From NCBI GenBank assembly GCA_963776845.1, contig CAVZOJ010000003.1:372001-436000 (forward strand): a DNA stretch of 64,000 nucleotides, given 5' to 3'. This document shows, one piece after another, positions 9,378-17,843 of the stretch. Numbering within the stretch: position 1 is the stretch's first letter; each line of letters opens with the position of its first letter. The stretch is from Roseitranquillus sp963776845. GTDB taxonomy: Bacteria; Pseudomonadota; Alphaproteobacteria; Rhodobacterales; Rhodobacteraceae. A program made the translations under genes and the position numbers. Under the pieces are notes generated by a model that made no database searches, was not told the DNA's origin, and saw only the letters and a list, made by a program, of their open reading frames with translations.

Positions 9378-9503
9378 ATGGAGGTGTCGGACGCGAAGCG
9401 GCTGAGGGCCGTGGAGGAGGAGAATGCCAAGCTGAAGCGGCTGCTGGCGGACGCTATGCTCGACAACGTCGCGCTGAAGGATCTCCTGACGCGAAAGTGG
9501 TAG
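9378..9503 (+). pseudogene. IS3-family OrfA, C-terminal fragment
   Basis: Encodes about 41 residues (MEVSDAKRLRAVEEENAKLK, then LADAMLDNVALKDLLTRKW), the leucine-zipper end of IS3-type OrfA. The DNA-binding half is absent. It overlaps orfB by seven bases in the -1 frame relation typical of IS3 elements, which normally make an OrfAB fusion by ribosomal frameshifting. Confidence 0.7.
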
Positions 9504-10423
9504 CGCCCGCCGCCAAGCGGAAAGCTGTCGCCCACCTCGTGCAGGCGCACGGGGTGAGCGAGCGGCGGGCGTGCTCCCTGGTCGGCGCGGACCGGACGAT
9601 GATCCGGTATCGCCGCCGCCGTCCCGACGATGCCGATCTCCGCGAGCGGCTGCGCGACCTGGCGGGTGCGCGACGGCGCTTCGGTTATCGGCGCCTGCAC
9701 GTTCTCTTGCGCCGGGAGGGTTGGACCGTGAACCGCAAGAAGACCCAGCGGCTCTACCGCGAGGAGGGCCTGTCGGTGCGCCGCCGACGCGGGCGCAAAC
9801 GCGCGACCGGCACGCGCGCGCCGATCCTGACGGCAGCGACACCGAACGCGCGCTGGTCGGTGGATTTCGTGCACGACCAGCTCGTCACCGGTTGCCGGCT
9901 ACGCATCCTCAACGTGGTCGACGACGTCACCAAGGAATGCCTGGCGGCCATCGTCGAGACCTCGATCTCTGGCAAGCGCGTGGCACGCGAGCTGAACGCG
10001 CTCGTCGCGATGCGCGGCAAGCCCGAGCTGATTGTCAGCGACCACGGCACCGAGTTCACCTCGAACGCCATGCTCGCCTGGACCGAGGCCGCCGGCGTCG
10101 CCTGGCACTTCATCGCGCCGGGCAAGCCGATGCAGAACGGCATCTGCGAGGCCTTCAACGGGCGGATGCGCGACGAGCTTCTCAACGAGAGCCTGTTCTT
10201 CGACCTCGAGCAGGCCCGCCGGAAGGTCGCGGCATGGGTCATCGATTACAATCAGCACCGACCGCATTCTGCGATCGGCTACGAGACGCCGGCAGCCTAC
10301 GCAGCTCGGCTCACCGCAATGGACGGCCGGCTCCGCGGAGCGGAAACGCTCCGCCGGCCGCCCATTGCTCCATCGGCGCACCAGCGCCATTCTGAAGCGC
10401 CAACTCTGGCTTCAGCTGGATGA
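9497..10423 (+). CDS. IS3-family transposase OrfB
   Basis: A 308-residue DDE integrase-type transposase. Visible catalytic positions are the aspartate in WSVDFVHD, the aspartate in IVSDHGTEF and the glutamate in CEAFNGRMRDELLNE, with normal spacing. The N-terminal part has RRFGYRRLHVLLRREGW, common in IS3 OrfB, and the C-terminus has YNQHRPHSAIGYETPAAYAA. The frame looks intact, but because orfA and the left end are truncated the element probably cannot move by itself. GTG start at 9497, in the -1 frame to orfA. Confidence 0.85.
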   Translation: MVAPAAKRKAVAHLVQAHGVSERRACSLVGADRTMIRYRRRRPDDADLRERLRDLAGARRRFGYRRLHVLLRREGWTVNRKKTQRLYREEGLSVRRRRGRKRATGTRAPILTAATPNARWSVDFVHDQLVTGCRLRILNVVDDVTKECLAAIVETSISGKRVARELNALVAMRGKPELIVSDHGTEFTSNAMLAWTEAAGVAWHFIAPGKPMQNGICEAFNGRMRDELLNESLFFDLEQARRKVAAWVIDYNQHRPHSAIGYETPAAYAARLTAMDGRLRGAETLRRPPIAPSAHQRHSEAPTLASAG

Positions 10424-10485
10424 AAGTCGGGGGTCACAGCACGTGAGCCGGGACCGTGGCCGCGGTGCGGCCGCGTAAGCCCGGC

Positions 10486-11520
10486 GAACGCGGCGCGGGA
10501 CTGGATGGCGGCGCGTGCTAGGACCTGCTCCCTGTCGAGTACTTCCACGTCGTCTTCACCGTGCCGGCGGAGATCGCCCGGATCGCGTACTGGAACAAGA
10601 AGGCGGTCTACGGCCTGCTGTTCAAGGGTGAGCCAATGGAACGCCAATGGTCCGAGAGACATTGGCGAACGCCGAGACACTGACCACCATCGCCGCCGAT
10701 CCCAGGCATCTCGGCGCCCGGATCGGCATGACCAGCGTGCTGCACACCTGGGGCTCGGCGTCGTGCCGAAGGCACGCCTTCGGCCCAACCCCATCATCCG
10801 CACGTCCACATGATCGTGCCGGGTGGCGGCCTGTCGCCCGACGGCACCCGTTGGATCGCCTGCCGGCCGGGCTTCCTCCTTCCGGTCCGGGTGCTGTCCC
10901 GACTGTTCCGGCGCCTGTTCCTGGAGGGGCTCTCGGCGCTGCACGGCGCCGGCAAGCTCGCCTTCTTTGGCGACCTCGCGGGCCTGGCGGACGCCGCCGC
11001 CTTCGCCGCCTGGCTCGCGCAGCTGCGCAAGGTCGAGTGGGTGGTCTATACCAAGCCTCCCTTCGGCGGGCCCGAGGCGGTGCTCGCCTATCTCAGCCGC
11101 TACACCCACCGCGTCGCGATCTCGAACAGTCGCCTCGTCAGCGCCGACGCCGATACCGTTGCGTTCCGCTGGAAGGACTACCGGATCAAGAGCGGCGATC
11201 GGATGAAGGTCATGCGGCTCTCGACCGACGAGTTCATCCGGCGCTTCCTGGTCCACGTCCTGCCCGACGGCTTTCACCGCATCCGGCACTACGGCCTGCT
11301 CGCCGGAGCGGGCCGCAAGGACACCCTCGCCAGAGTCCGAGACCTTCTCGGTGCCCGGGCGCCCGCGGAAGCCGACGCAGCGGCCGACATCGAAACCGCC
11401 CCGCCGTTGAGCCTGAGAGAACCTTGCCCCGATTGCGGTGGGCCGATGCGGATCATCGAGACGTTCCGGCGCGGCGAGCGCCCGAAGACCCGGGCTCCAC
11501 CACGGAGGGTTGCCGCATGA
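10486..11520 (+). pseudogene. IS91-type Y2 transposase remnant, copy A
   Basis: Homologous to the complete gene at 60889-62112 but lacking its N-terminal zinc-binding part. It is interrupted by a small repeat-containing insertion near 10627-10665 and frameshifted around a 28-nt palindrome at 10761-10788, which splits the HUH motif (HHPHVH) region. From 10810 a 236-residue open frame keeps the Y2 motif YLSRYTHR and the C-terminal CPDCGGPMRIIETFRRGERP. Not functional. Confidence 0.85.
10761..10788. repeat. 28-nt palindromic insertion in Y2 transposase remnant, copy A
   Basis: TCGTGCCGAAGGCACGCCTT and onward is an imperfect palindrome of the same family as at 8359, 60412 and 61342. Here it follows the codons for G-S-A, about four codons later than the insertion point in transposase copy C, so the two look like separate insertions into the same gene region. 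Confidence 0.75.
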
Positions 11521-11939
11521 TGACAGGGCCATCACCGCCGATGACTCCGCTCCGGACCAGCACGTCAGTCCGGAACAACCTCAGGCTGCGCCTCCGCTCC
11601 GCCGTGCCGCAATGCCGGCCTCGATCCGGCAGCGCGACCCTACAGCACGCTTCGCCCAGCATGCGGAACAGCGTCCCGCCGCTGCTCCCAGACCGCCTAT
11701 CGCTCCCGAGATCCCGTACCGACCCAAGCGACGCCGCTGCGCTTTCCCCATAGACCATCGCCAAACCCCCGCGGCTTCCTCCTTGGGAGGTTTTCCAACG
11801 CGGGCCGAGGTCAACGACCGGACCCACGCGCCCGCCGCGGCCCGCATCGGAAAACCTTCACCGAAGGGGACACTGCTCCAGCCAATAGCGATTGAGCAGT
11901 TTCTATGAACGATTTCTGCCGAGCAAGCCGCGGCGACGT
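11521..11939. other. IS91-type right end and fliP-side flank
   Basis: No gene seen. Bases 11521 to about 11863 align with the sequence after transposase copy C (62113-62447), including CGCTTTCCCCATAGACC and the shared end GCGGCCCGCATCGGAAAAC. The stretch after 11863 differs from the flank of copy C and is presumably native sequence downstream of fliP. Confidence 0.6.
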
Positions 11940-12758
11940 TCAGAAGTACGAACGGACCAGCGCGCTCGATATCAGTGTCCAGCCATCCGCGACGACGAAG
12001 AACGCGAGCTTGAACGGCAGGGACACGATTGCCGGCGGCACCATCATCATGCCCATCGACATGAGTATCGCAGCGACGACCAGATCGATGATGAGGAACG
12101 GCAGGAAGATCAGGAAGCCGATCTGGAACGCGCGCGCGATCTCGCTCAGGAGGAACGATGGGACGAGAACGGACAGCGGCGCTCCGTCGCCGAGCGCTGG
12201 CGGTTCTGGCCGCAGGTCGGCGAGGCTGGCGAAGGTTTCCGGATCCACGCGGTTCAGCATGAATCCACGGAATGGGTCGGAGGCGAGGTCGAACGCCTCT
12301 CTCGTATCGATGGTGCCATCTATCAGGGGTTGAACGCCGATGGTCCACGCCTCGGTGAATACCGGTTCCATGACGAAGTAGGTCAGGAACAACGCCAGGC
12401 TGACGATCAGCATGTTGGGTGGCGACTGCTGCAGGCCGATGCCTTGGCGCAGGATCGACAGCACCGTGACGATGAAAGGAAAGCAGGTGACCATGATCGC
12501 GAGTCCTGGCACGAGGCTCAGGACCGTGATGAGCAGGATCAACTGGATCGAGCGCGCCGCGAGCGAGCCGTCGTCGCCGAGGTCGAGCGTCAACTCCTGC
12601 GCCCCGACCGCGCCTCCGAACAAAAGCAGGACGATGAGGGCGAGTGAAGCCGCCCGCCACGGGAGGCCCGACGCGATCCGCCCGCCGTTCGAAGACAAAA
12701 GATTGAGCAAGGCGGACATTCTGCCCGCATTGGCCGTTCTGGCCGCCGCGATGTTCAT
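11940..12758 (-). CDS. fliP: Flagellar export gate protein FliP
   Basis: Core of the type III export gate in the inner membrane, with FliQ and FliR. The 272-residue protein has an N-terminal signal-like segment (SLALIVLLLFGGAVGAQ) typical of FliP and four membrane helices. Family sequence includes CFPFIVTVLSILRQGIGLQQ and, toward the C-terminus, PFLIIDLVVAAILMSMGMMM. It starts 13 bases after the fliN stop, so it ends the fliF-fliH-fliN-fliP transcription unit. An ATG 13 codons further in is an alternative start. Confidence 0.94.
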   Translation of the reverse strand: MNIAAARTANAGRMSALLNLLSSNGGRIASGLPWRAASLALIVLLLFGGAVGAQELTLDLGDDGSLAARSIQLILLITVLSLVPGLAIMVTCFPFIVTVLSILRQGIGLQQSPPNMLIVSLALFLTYFVMEPVFTEAWTIGVQPLIDGTIDTREAFDLASDPFRGFMLNRVDPETFASLADLRPEPPALGDGAPLSVLVPSFLLSEIARAFQIGFLIFLPFLIIDLVVAAILMSMGMMMVPPAIVSLPFKLAFFVVADGWTLISSALVRSYF

Positions 12759-12771
12759 GGTTCGGCTTCCG

Positions 12772-13056
12772 TCAGAGTCCGTTCTTGAGGTCCGCGACCT
12801 CCGTCAGGCGCACCGCGAGTTGGCCGGCGTTCTCGCCCTCGAGCTCCTCGAGTTCGCCGCGGGCGATCAGCCGTTCACCGACATAAAGTTCGACGGGATC
12901 CTCGACCCGCTTGTCGAGCGGCAGCACCAAGTCCGGGCGCATCTTGAGCAGGTCGCGGACGAGGGGGCGCGCGCGGCCGACGGAGATCGTGATCTCGATA
13001 GGAACCTGGTGGAACGGGTTGTCCTGCGTCGCGGTATCGAAGGCGTCTTCAGCCAT
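12772..13056 (-). CDS. fliN: Flagellar motor switch protein FliN
   Basis: C-ring subunit of the rotor. The 94-residue protein is essentially the surface-presentation (SpoA) domain: VPIEITISVGRARPLVRDLL, then DPVELYVGERLIARGELEEL. The start overlaps the fliH stop by eight bases. FliM and FliG, its usual ring partners, are not in this window. Confidence 0.92.
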   Translation of the reverse strand: MAEDAFDTATQDNPFHQVPIEITISVGRARPLVRDLLKMRPDLVLPLDKRVEDPVELYVGERLIARGELEELEGENAGQLAVRLTEVADLKNGL

Positions 13057-13645
13057 TTGCGGTCTTCCTTGTGTTCAGTTCGGAGACGGCATCGACGGCC
13101 GCCGAAATGCGGTCGAGGACGCCGGAGACGTCGATGTGGCGCTCAACAGCGCCGATCTTGAGATGCGCTCTGCCGCGGCCTAGCGCGGGATCCTCGACGA
13201 TCACGAACGGCACGTCCGCCGATTCGCCGATGATCGTGCGGATGGTCGGTGCTTCGCCCGGCGACACCAGCAGGCGCACTGGGATGCCGGCCGCTTCCTC
13301 GATGAGCGGCTCGACCGTCTCGAGAATCGTGTGGCCGACCGTCTCTGCCATCCGGCGCGGCAGCACGGTGTCGAGCATGGTTTTCAGCACCGGCGTCACG
13401 TTCGCCATCAGGTGTGCCGACGCCTCGTGAAAGCCGAAGCTGAGTTCCTGCAGCGTCGCGAGCAGTTCCTCGGAGAGGCGTGCCGCGTCCGCCTCCGCGG
13501 CGGCGATGGCATCGGCAGCTCCCGCGTGAAAGCCGTTCTCGTAAGCAGCGCGACGGATCTCATCGACCTCGGCCTCGCTGATGGGCCGCGGCTGTTGCTG
13601 CGGCGCCATGGCGGCATCGAAGTCCTCGAGCGCAAACGGGGGCAT
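13049..13645 (-). CDS. fliH: FliH-like flagellar export ATPase regulator
   Basis: The 198-residue product has the FliH layout: a short variable N-terminus, an Ala/Glu-rich helical stretch (about 35-75) and a C-terminal domain ending GVLDRISAAVDAVSELN. ATG 13645 overlaps the fliF stop by one base (TGATG), so it is translationally coupled. The assignment rests on position between fliF and fliN, size and composition more than on sharp motifs. Expected role: linking the ATPase FliI to the C ring. Confidence 0.75.
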   Translation of the reverse strand: MPPFALEDFDAAMAPQQQPRPISEAEVDEIRRAAYENGFHAGAADAIAAAEADAARLSEELLATLQELSFGFHEASAHLMANVTPVLKTMLDTVLPRRMAETVGHTILETVEPLIEEAAGIPVRLLVSPGEAPTIRTIIGESADVPFVIVEDPALGRGRAHLKIGAVERHIDVSGVLDRISAAVDAVSELNTRKTANG

Positions 13646-15276
13646 CAGGCACGGTCTCCGCTGTCTTCCATCCAAGAGCGCAGAACGCCGACCGTCTCCT
13701 CCCGGCGTTCCTCGATGAGTTGCCGAAGCCGGGACACGGCGTCGGACGCGTCAACCGACCCGGCCACGCTGCCGGAACCGAAGCCGAAGTCCGCGAGGCT
13801 GGGGGCTTCGAACGACACATCCTCATCGATCTCGCCGTCGAGCGCCGGCAGCTCCTGCGAGACCCCACCATCCGCCACGAGAGAGGTGCCCTGAGGCGCC
13901 GCGAGGGCCGGCGCAGCACTGGCGCCGGCGCCAGCGCCGCGGCCGGCGAGGATCGGCCGCACGACGAAGAGGCCGAGGATCAGCGCGACAACGCCCAGTA
14001 CCGCGAGCTGGATCAGAGCCATCGGGTCGATCCACTTGCCGTCGACCAGAGAGCTCGTCGCTGCGGTGCCCTCGACCTCGATCGGCGAGAACTCCATCGA
14101 TTTCAGCGTGATGGTGTCGCCGCGCAATTCGTCGAACCCGACGGCCGAGGCGACGAGTTCGCGAAGCGCATCCATCTCGGCCTCAGGCCGGGGCTCCCAC
14201 GTCGTCGAACCGTCATCGGCGGTGGTGGCGATTCCGTCGACGAGCACGGCGACCGACAGGCGCTTCACCGCACCCGGGCCGCGAACGATCTCGCGCTGGG
14301 TCTCGCTGACCTCGAAGTTCGTGCGGGAGCGCGACTCGTTGTTCCGCGCGGAGGAAGTTCCGTCGCCTGCCGCCGCGTCTCCGTCGGGAAGGTTCGAGGC
14401 GACGGTAACCTCACCGCCACGGGAGTCGTTGCTCTGGGAGGTGCGCTCCTCGGTCTCCTGACTGATCGCCACTCGGCTCTCGGGATCAAAGCGCCGCTCG
14501 GTGATCTGTTCGCTCTCGTTGACCGTTTCGACGCTGATCTCGACGACGGCGTTTCCTCGGCCGACGCGCGCCTCGAGCAGGCGCTCGACGTTGTCGCGCA
14601 GTGCCTCGGCGCGGTCGGCGCCACCGACTTTGTCAGTATCGTCGGTGCCAAGGATCAGTCCGCCATTGGCGTCGATCACCGAAACCAACTCGGGATCCAT
14701 CCCGGCGACAGCCGAGGCGATCAGGTACTTCAGCGCCTTTGCGCGGCCTGTATCGAGAGTGCCTCCAGAGGTCGTCACCGTGACCGAAGCAGTGGGGGCT
14801 GTCTGGCGACGGAACGGTGTCGAACCCGCGGTGGCGATGTGCACACGCGCGGTCTTGACACCGGGGCTCGCGACGATGGTCCGGGCGAGCTCGCCCTCCT
14901 TGGCGCGCCAGTATGCAGCGTCGAACATCTGACTTGTCGTGCCGAAGCCGGAAAGCGTGTCGAGAAGCTCGTAGCCCTGGCCACCGTTCGCCGGCAGCCC
15001 CTCGGCCGCGAGTGCCATCCGCAGCTCGTCGCGCTCGGCGCCGTCGACCAAGATCGACGCGCCGCGGACTTCGTACGGCACGCCGCGCGCCTCGAGCACG
15101 GCGACGACCTCTCCTGCGGCGGAACCTTCGAGCCCGGAATAGAGCAGTTCCATGTTCGGGGCGGATGCCAGGCGGCCAAGGCCAAGGATGGCCGCGAACA
15201 TCGCCATGGTCGCGGCCACGACGATGGCCCTGCGTCGCGTATCGAGCGCGGTCCAGACGGACAGGATCTGCTGCAA
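13645..15276 (-). CDS. fliF: Flagellar MS-ring protein FliF
   Basis: Builds the MS ring in the inner membrane. The first membrane helix follows LDTRRRAIVVAATMAMFAA; the YscJ/FliF fold follows (MELLYSGLEGSAAGEVVAVL, EGLPANGGQGYELLD, SPGVKTARVHIATAGSTPF), and a second helix lies near the C-terminus (ALIQLAVLGVVALILGLFVV). I prefer TTG 15276 because GGAGG lies six bases upstream and the product then begins at the family's usual point (544 residues); an upstream in-frame start at 15366 would add 30 residues across the regulatory region shared with fliL. Confidence 0.93.
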   Translation of the reverse strand: MQQILSVWTALDTRRRAIVVAATMAMFAAILGLGRLASAPNMELLYSGLEGSAAGEVVAVLEARGVPYEVRGASILVDGAERDELRMALAAEGLPANGGQGYELLDTLSGFGTTSQMFDAAYWRAKEGELARTIVASPGVKTARVHIATAGSTPFRRQTAPTASVTVTTSGGTLDTGRAKALKYLIASAVAGMDPELVSVIDANGGLILGTDDTDKVGGADRAEALRDNVERLLEARVGRGNAVVEISVETVNESEQITERRFDPESRVAISQETEERTSQSNDSRGGEVTVASNLPDGDAAAGDGTSSARNNESRSRTNFEVSETQREIVRGPGAVKRLSVAVLVDGIATTADDGSTTWEPRPEAEMDALRELVASAVGFDELRGDTITLKSMEFSPIEVEGTAATSSLVDGKWIDPMALIQLAVLGVVALILGLFVVRPILAGRGAGAGASAAPALAAPQGTSLVADGGVSQELPALDGEIDEDVSFEAPSLADFGFGSGSVAGSVDASDAVSRLRQLIEERREETVGVLRSWMEDSGDRA

Positions 15277-15347
15277 GACGTCCTCCGTAGGTCGGAAAGC
15301 CGCGGGCTTCTGCCCCCGTTGCGTAGTCCGTCTTTGGCAGGGCCGGC

Positions 15348-15362
15348 TTAACAACCCGTTAG
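15348..15362. promoter_or_regulatory. CtrA-like site between fliF and fliL
   Basis: TTAA, seven bases, TTAG, in the gap from which fliF (-) and fliL (+) diverge. One mismatch to TTAA-N7-TTAA. Placement between two divergent flagellar units makes a regulatory role plausible. Confidence 0.4.
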
Positions 15363-15408
15363 TCACAATTGGTCTATCGACGCCTCAAACCGGACGATGA
15401 GGACGACG

Positions 15409-15888
15409 ATGACAGCTACCGCCACGGATCCTGCAGAGGTGACGCCGAAAGGATCGAAGAAGGGCCTCATGATCGGAGCCGCGCTGGCCCTCATCGGCGC
15501 CGGAGGCGGCTACTACGCGGTTCAGTCGGGCCTGATACTCGGCGCGCCGGAGCCGTCAGCGACGGAGGCAGAGATCGAGGCGCTGCCCGACGTAGGTTTC
15601 GTCGAAATCGAGCCGCTGGTGGTGTCGCTCGGACCGGATTCGAGGAGCCGGCATCTCAGCTTCAGTGCGCAGCTCGAGGTCGCTGCCGGCTACGAAGAGG
15701 ACGTGAAGAAGATCCTTCCCAGGGTCGTCGACGTCTTGAACAGCTACCTCCGCGCGGTCGACATCGCAGAACTCGAGAACCCATCGTCTCTGTTCCGGCT
15801 GCGGGCGCAGATGCTGCGCCGCGTCCAGATCGTCACTGGGGAGGGGCGCGTCCGCGACCTCCTCATCATGGAATTCGTGCTGAACTAG
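15409..15888 (+). CDS. fliL: Flagellar basal body-associated protein FliL
   Basis: Single-pass protein around the stator. A short cytoplasmic start is followed by the helix LMIGAALALIGAGGGYYAV and a periplasmic domain with FVEIEPLVVSL near its beginning and VRDLLIMEFVLN at the end, the latter matching the SPFH-like FliL domain. ATG 15409 has GAGGA five bases upstream; an in-frame ATG at 15397 is possible. It starts the + strand run leading to motA. A second FliL-like gene is at 25128-25643. Confidence 0.9.
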   Translation: MTATATDPAEVTPKGSKKGLMIGAALALIGAGGGYYAVQSGLILGAPEPSATEAEIEALPDVGFVEIEPLVVSLGPDSRSRHLSFSAQLEVAAGYEEDVKKILPRVVDVLNSYLRAVDIAELENPSSLFRLRAQMLRRVQIVTGEGRVRDLLIMEFVLN

Positions 15889-15901
15889 AAAGGGACGGCC
15901 G

Positions 15902-16330
15902 ATGGCAATGATTGCCGACATCCTTATGATTGCGGGCGCACTCGGCGCCGCCTTCTACTGCATGGTTCTCTCGCGCAGGTTGCGCCGCTTCTCGGACCTG
16001 GAGAAGGGCGTAGGCGGCGCGGTGGCGGTGCTGTCGATGCAGGTCGACGACATGAACAAGTCAATCCGACAGGCTGAGAAATCGGCGGCCGAGTCGGCAG
16101 CTCGACTGAACGAGCTGACCGCACGCTCCGAAGACGCCGCACGTCGGCTGGAGCTGATGTTTGCGGCGATGCACGACCTGCCCGAGGACTTGCAGCCGCG
16201 ACCGACCGCGGCCGAGGCGAAAGCGCCGGACGGCCGCGCGATGCCCCCGGAGCCGCCGGTCACCGAGAAGAAGTCGGCGCCGAAGGTGATGTTCAGCTCG
16301 CGCCGCAAACTCGGCGAAATGGCGGCATGA
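15902..16330 (+). CDS. Unrecognised small membrane protein of the flagellar cluster
   Basis: 142 residues with one N-terminal hydrophobic segment (MIADILMIAGALGAAFYCMV), then a helical stretch rich in Ala, Glu and Arg (about 30-95) likely to form a coiled coil, and a Pro/Lys-rich tail. It sits between fliL and the MotE-like gene, and its stop overlaps the next start (ATGA). The layout suggests an accessory protein of the motor or export apparatus; this is inference from position. Confidence 0.7.
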   Translation: MAMIADILMIAGALGAAFYCMVLSRRLRRFSDLEKGVGGAVAVLSMQVDDMNKSIRQAEKSAAESAARLNELTARSEDAARRLELMFAAMHDLPEDLQPRPTAAEAKAPDGRAMPPEPPVTEKKSAPKVMFSSRRKLGEMAA

Positions 16331-16914
16331 TCATGCGACTGAAGCGCCCCCGCATCGCGCGGAACTCCCTCACCGTCATCGCGCTGCTGCTTGCGGCGTC
16401 TGGCATCATCCGGTTCGGCGGCGGCCCGGCTGCCGCGATCGGCCGGGAACTCGCCAGCCTCGATGCACCGTCTATCTCGCCGTCGCTGGAGAATTGCGAG
16501 ACGCCCGAGGACGTATCGCTCGCCCTGCAATCGCTGCTTGAGCGCGAGGAGCAACTCGACGCGCGCGAGGCCGAGGTGGAGCAGCGGATGGCGCTCCTCT
16601 CGGAGGCCGAGGCAGCGATGACCGTGACGCTTGCCGAGCTCGAGGCGGCGGAGGCGGAGCTGAACGCGACGCTGACCGTCGCAAGCACCGCAGCGGAGGA
16701 CGACCTCGCGCGGCTGACGACGGTCTACGAGACGATGAAGCCGGTCGACGCGGCGGCCCTCTTCGCGCAGATGGAGCCGCAATTCGCGGCGGGCTTCATG
16801 GGTCGGATGCGGCCCGACGCAGCGGCGGCGATCATGGCAGGCCTCGACCCGCAGACCGCCTACACGATCAGCGTCGTCCTTGCCGCGCGCAACGCCGACG
16901 TGCCCGACGAGTAG
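16327..16914 (+). CDS. MotE-like protein (MgtE N-terminal-type domain)
   Basis: 195 residues: an N-terminal hydrophobic anchor (LTVIALLLAASGIIRFGGG), a long coiled coil (about 75-125, with repeated LEREEQLDAREAEVEQRM-type heptads), and a C-terminal helical domain with YETMKPVDAAALFAQMEPQF and MRPDAAAAIMAGLDPQTAYT, the pattern of MgtE-N/MotE proteins. MotE is known in rhizobia as a chaperone for a periplasmic motility protein. Immediately upstream of motA, it probably serves the motor. Exact orthology to MotE is not proven. Confidence 0.7.
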   Translation: MIMRLKRPRIARNSLTVIALLLAASGIIRFGGGPAAAIGRELASLDAPSISPSLENCETPEDVSLALQSLLEREEQLDAREAEVEQRMALLSEAEAAMTVTLAELEAAEAELNATLTVASTAAEDDLARLTTVYETMKPVDAAALFAQMEPQFAAGFMGRMRPDAAAAIMAGLDPQTAYTISVVLAARNADVPDE

Positions 16915-16973
16915 GCGCGTTTTTTAACCAGGATCTGAGAGAGGTCTCCGCGACCTCGACCGGGAGCATTCAC

Positions 16974-17843
16974 ATGATCGGTATCGCCGGCATCGTCATC
17001 ATCTTCGTCATGGTCTTCGGGGGCTATCTCGGCGCCGGCGGACACATGTACATCATCCTGAAAGCGCTGCCGTTCGAGATGATGATCATCGGTGGCGCGG
17101 CAGTCGGCGCCTTCATCATCTCCAACGAGATGTCGATCGTGAAGCAGACCGCCAGAGACCTGGGCCGGGTCTTCAAGGGGCCGAAATGGAAGCCGCAGGA
17201 CTACAGCGACCTTCTGTGCCTGCTCTTCGAACTGGTCCGGCTCGCCCGCCAGAATCCTGTCGGCATGGAAGAGCACATCGAGGATCCGGAGAACTCGTCG
17301 ATCTTCGGTCGCTATCCTAAGATCCTCAAGGATCATCACGCCATCGAATTGATCTGCGACACGATGCGGTCGGCCTCGATGAACTACGACGACCCGCACC
17401 AGGTCGAGGAGGTGCTGGAGAAGCGGATCGAGGCGCACCTGCATCACGCAATGCATTCCAGCCACGCACTGTCCAGCATGGCCGACGGCCTGCCGGCACT
17501 TGGTATCGTCGCGGCGGTGCTCGGGGTCATCAAGACGATGGGCTCGATCGACCAGCCGCCCGAGGTGTTGGGCAAGATGATCGGCGGCGCGCTGGTCGGC
17601 ACGTTCCTGGGCGTGTTTCTCGCCTACGGCTTCGTCGGTCCCTTCGCCGCCAAGCTCAAGACGGTGGTCGAGGAGGACTCGCACTTCTATCAGCTCATCC
17701 GCGAGGTGCTCGTTGCCAATCTTTATGAGCATGCCACGGCGATCTGTATCGAGGTCGGCCGCCAGAACGCGCCGCACCATGTCCGCCCCAGCTACGGCGA
17801 GCTCGAAGACGCCTTGAAGAACGTCAAGAGCGAGGCAGCGTGA
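16974..17843 (+). CDS. motA: Flagellar motor stator protein MotA
   Basis: Stator ion-channel subunit, 289 residues. It begins with a helix in IGIAGIVIIFVMVFGGYLGA and GGHMYIILKALPFEMMIIGG, has the cytoplasmic region between, and the third and fourth helices near ADGLPALGIVAAVLGVIKTM and LVGTFLGVFLAYGFVGPFAA, all characteristic of MotA. The stop overlaps the next start by one base (TGATG). Confidence 0.95.
   Translation: MIGIAGIVIIFVMVFGGYLGAGGHMYIILKALPFEMMIIGGAAVGAFIISNEMSIVKQTARDLGRVFKGPKWKPQDYSDLLCLLFELVRLARQNPVGMEEHIEDPENSSIFGRYPKILKDHHAIELICDTMRSASMNYDDPHQVEEVLEKRIEAHLHHAMHSSHALSSMADGLPALGIVAAVLGVIKTMGSIDQPPEVLGKMIGGALVGTFLGVFLAYGFVGPFAAKLKTVVEEDSHFYQLIREVLVANLYEHATAICIEVGRQNAPHHVRPSYGELEDALKNVKSEAA

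Larger units (their letters stand above)
9353..10440 (+). mobile_element. IS3-family element, truncated at the left end
   Basis: Holds the end of orfA and a full-length orfB. The helix-turn-helix N-terminus of orfA is missing: the frame meets a stop just before the residues ESKYGGMEVS, so sequence left of about 9353 is not IS3. The right end is probably near GGGGGTCACAG at about 10440. It lies inside the IS91-type module between the integrase and transposase remnants. Confidence 0.7.
7755..11863 (+). mobile_element. Degraded IS91-type module, copy A, with nested IS remnants
   Basis: Same order as the better preserved copy at 59828-62447: leader with inverted repeat, tyrosine integrase, then Y2 transposase and a conserved right end. 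The left end (GCCGC-tcgc-GCGGC hairpin at 7761-7774) and the right end (GCGGCCCGCATCGGAAAAC near 11863) match the other copies. Both genes are broken, and IS5-like and IS3-like remnants sit between them. The region lies between the flgI/lipoprotein block and fliP. Confidence 0.75.

Noticed and set aside
13720..15351. 543-codon frame opposite fliF
   Set aside because: Antisense shadow of fliF; biased composition and no recognisable domain.
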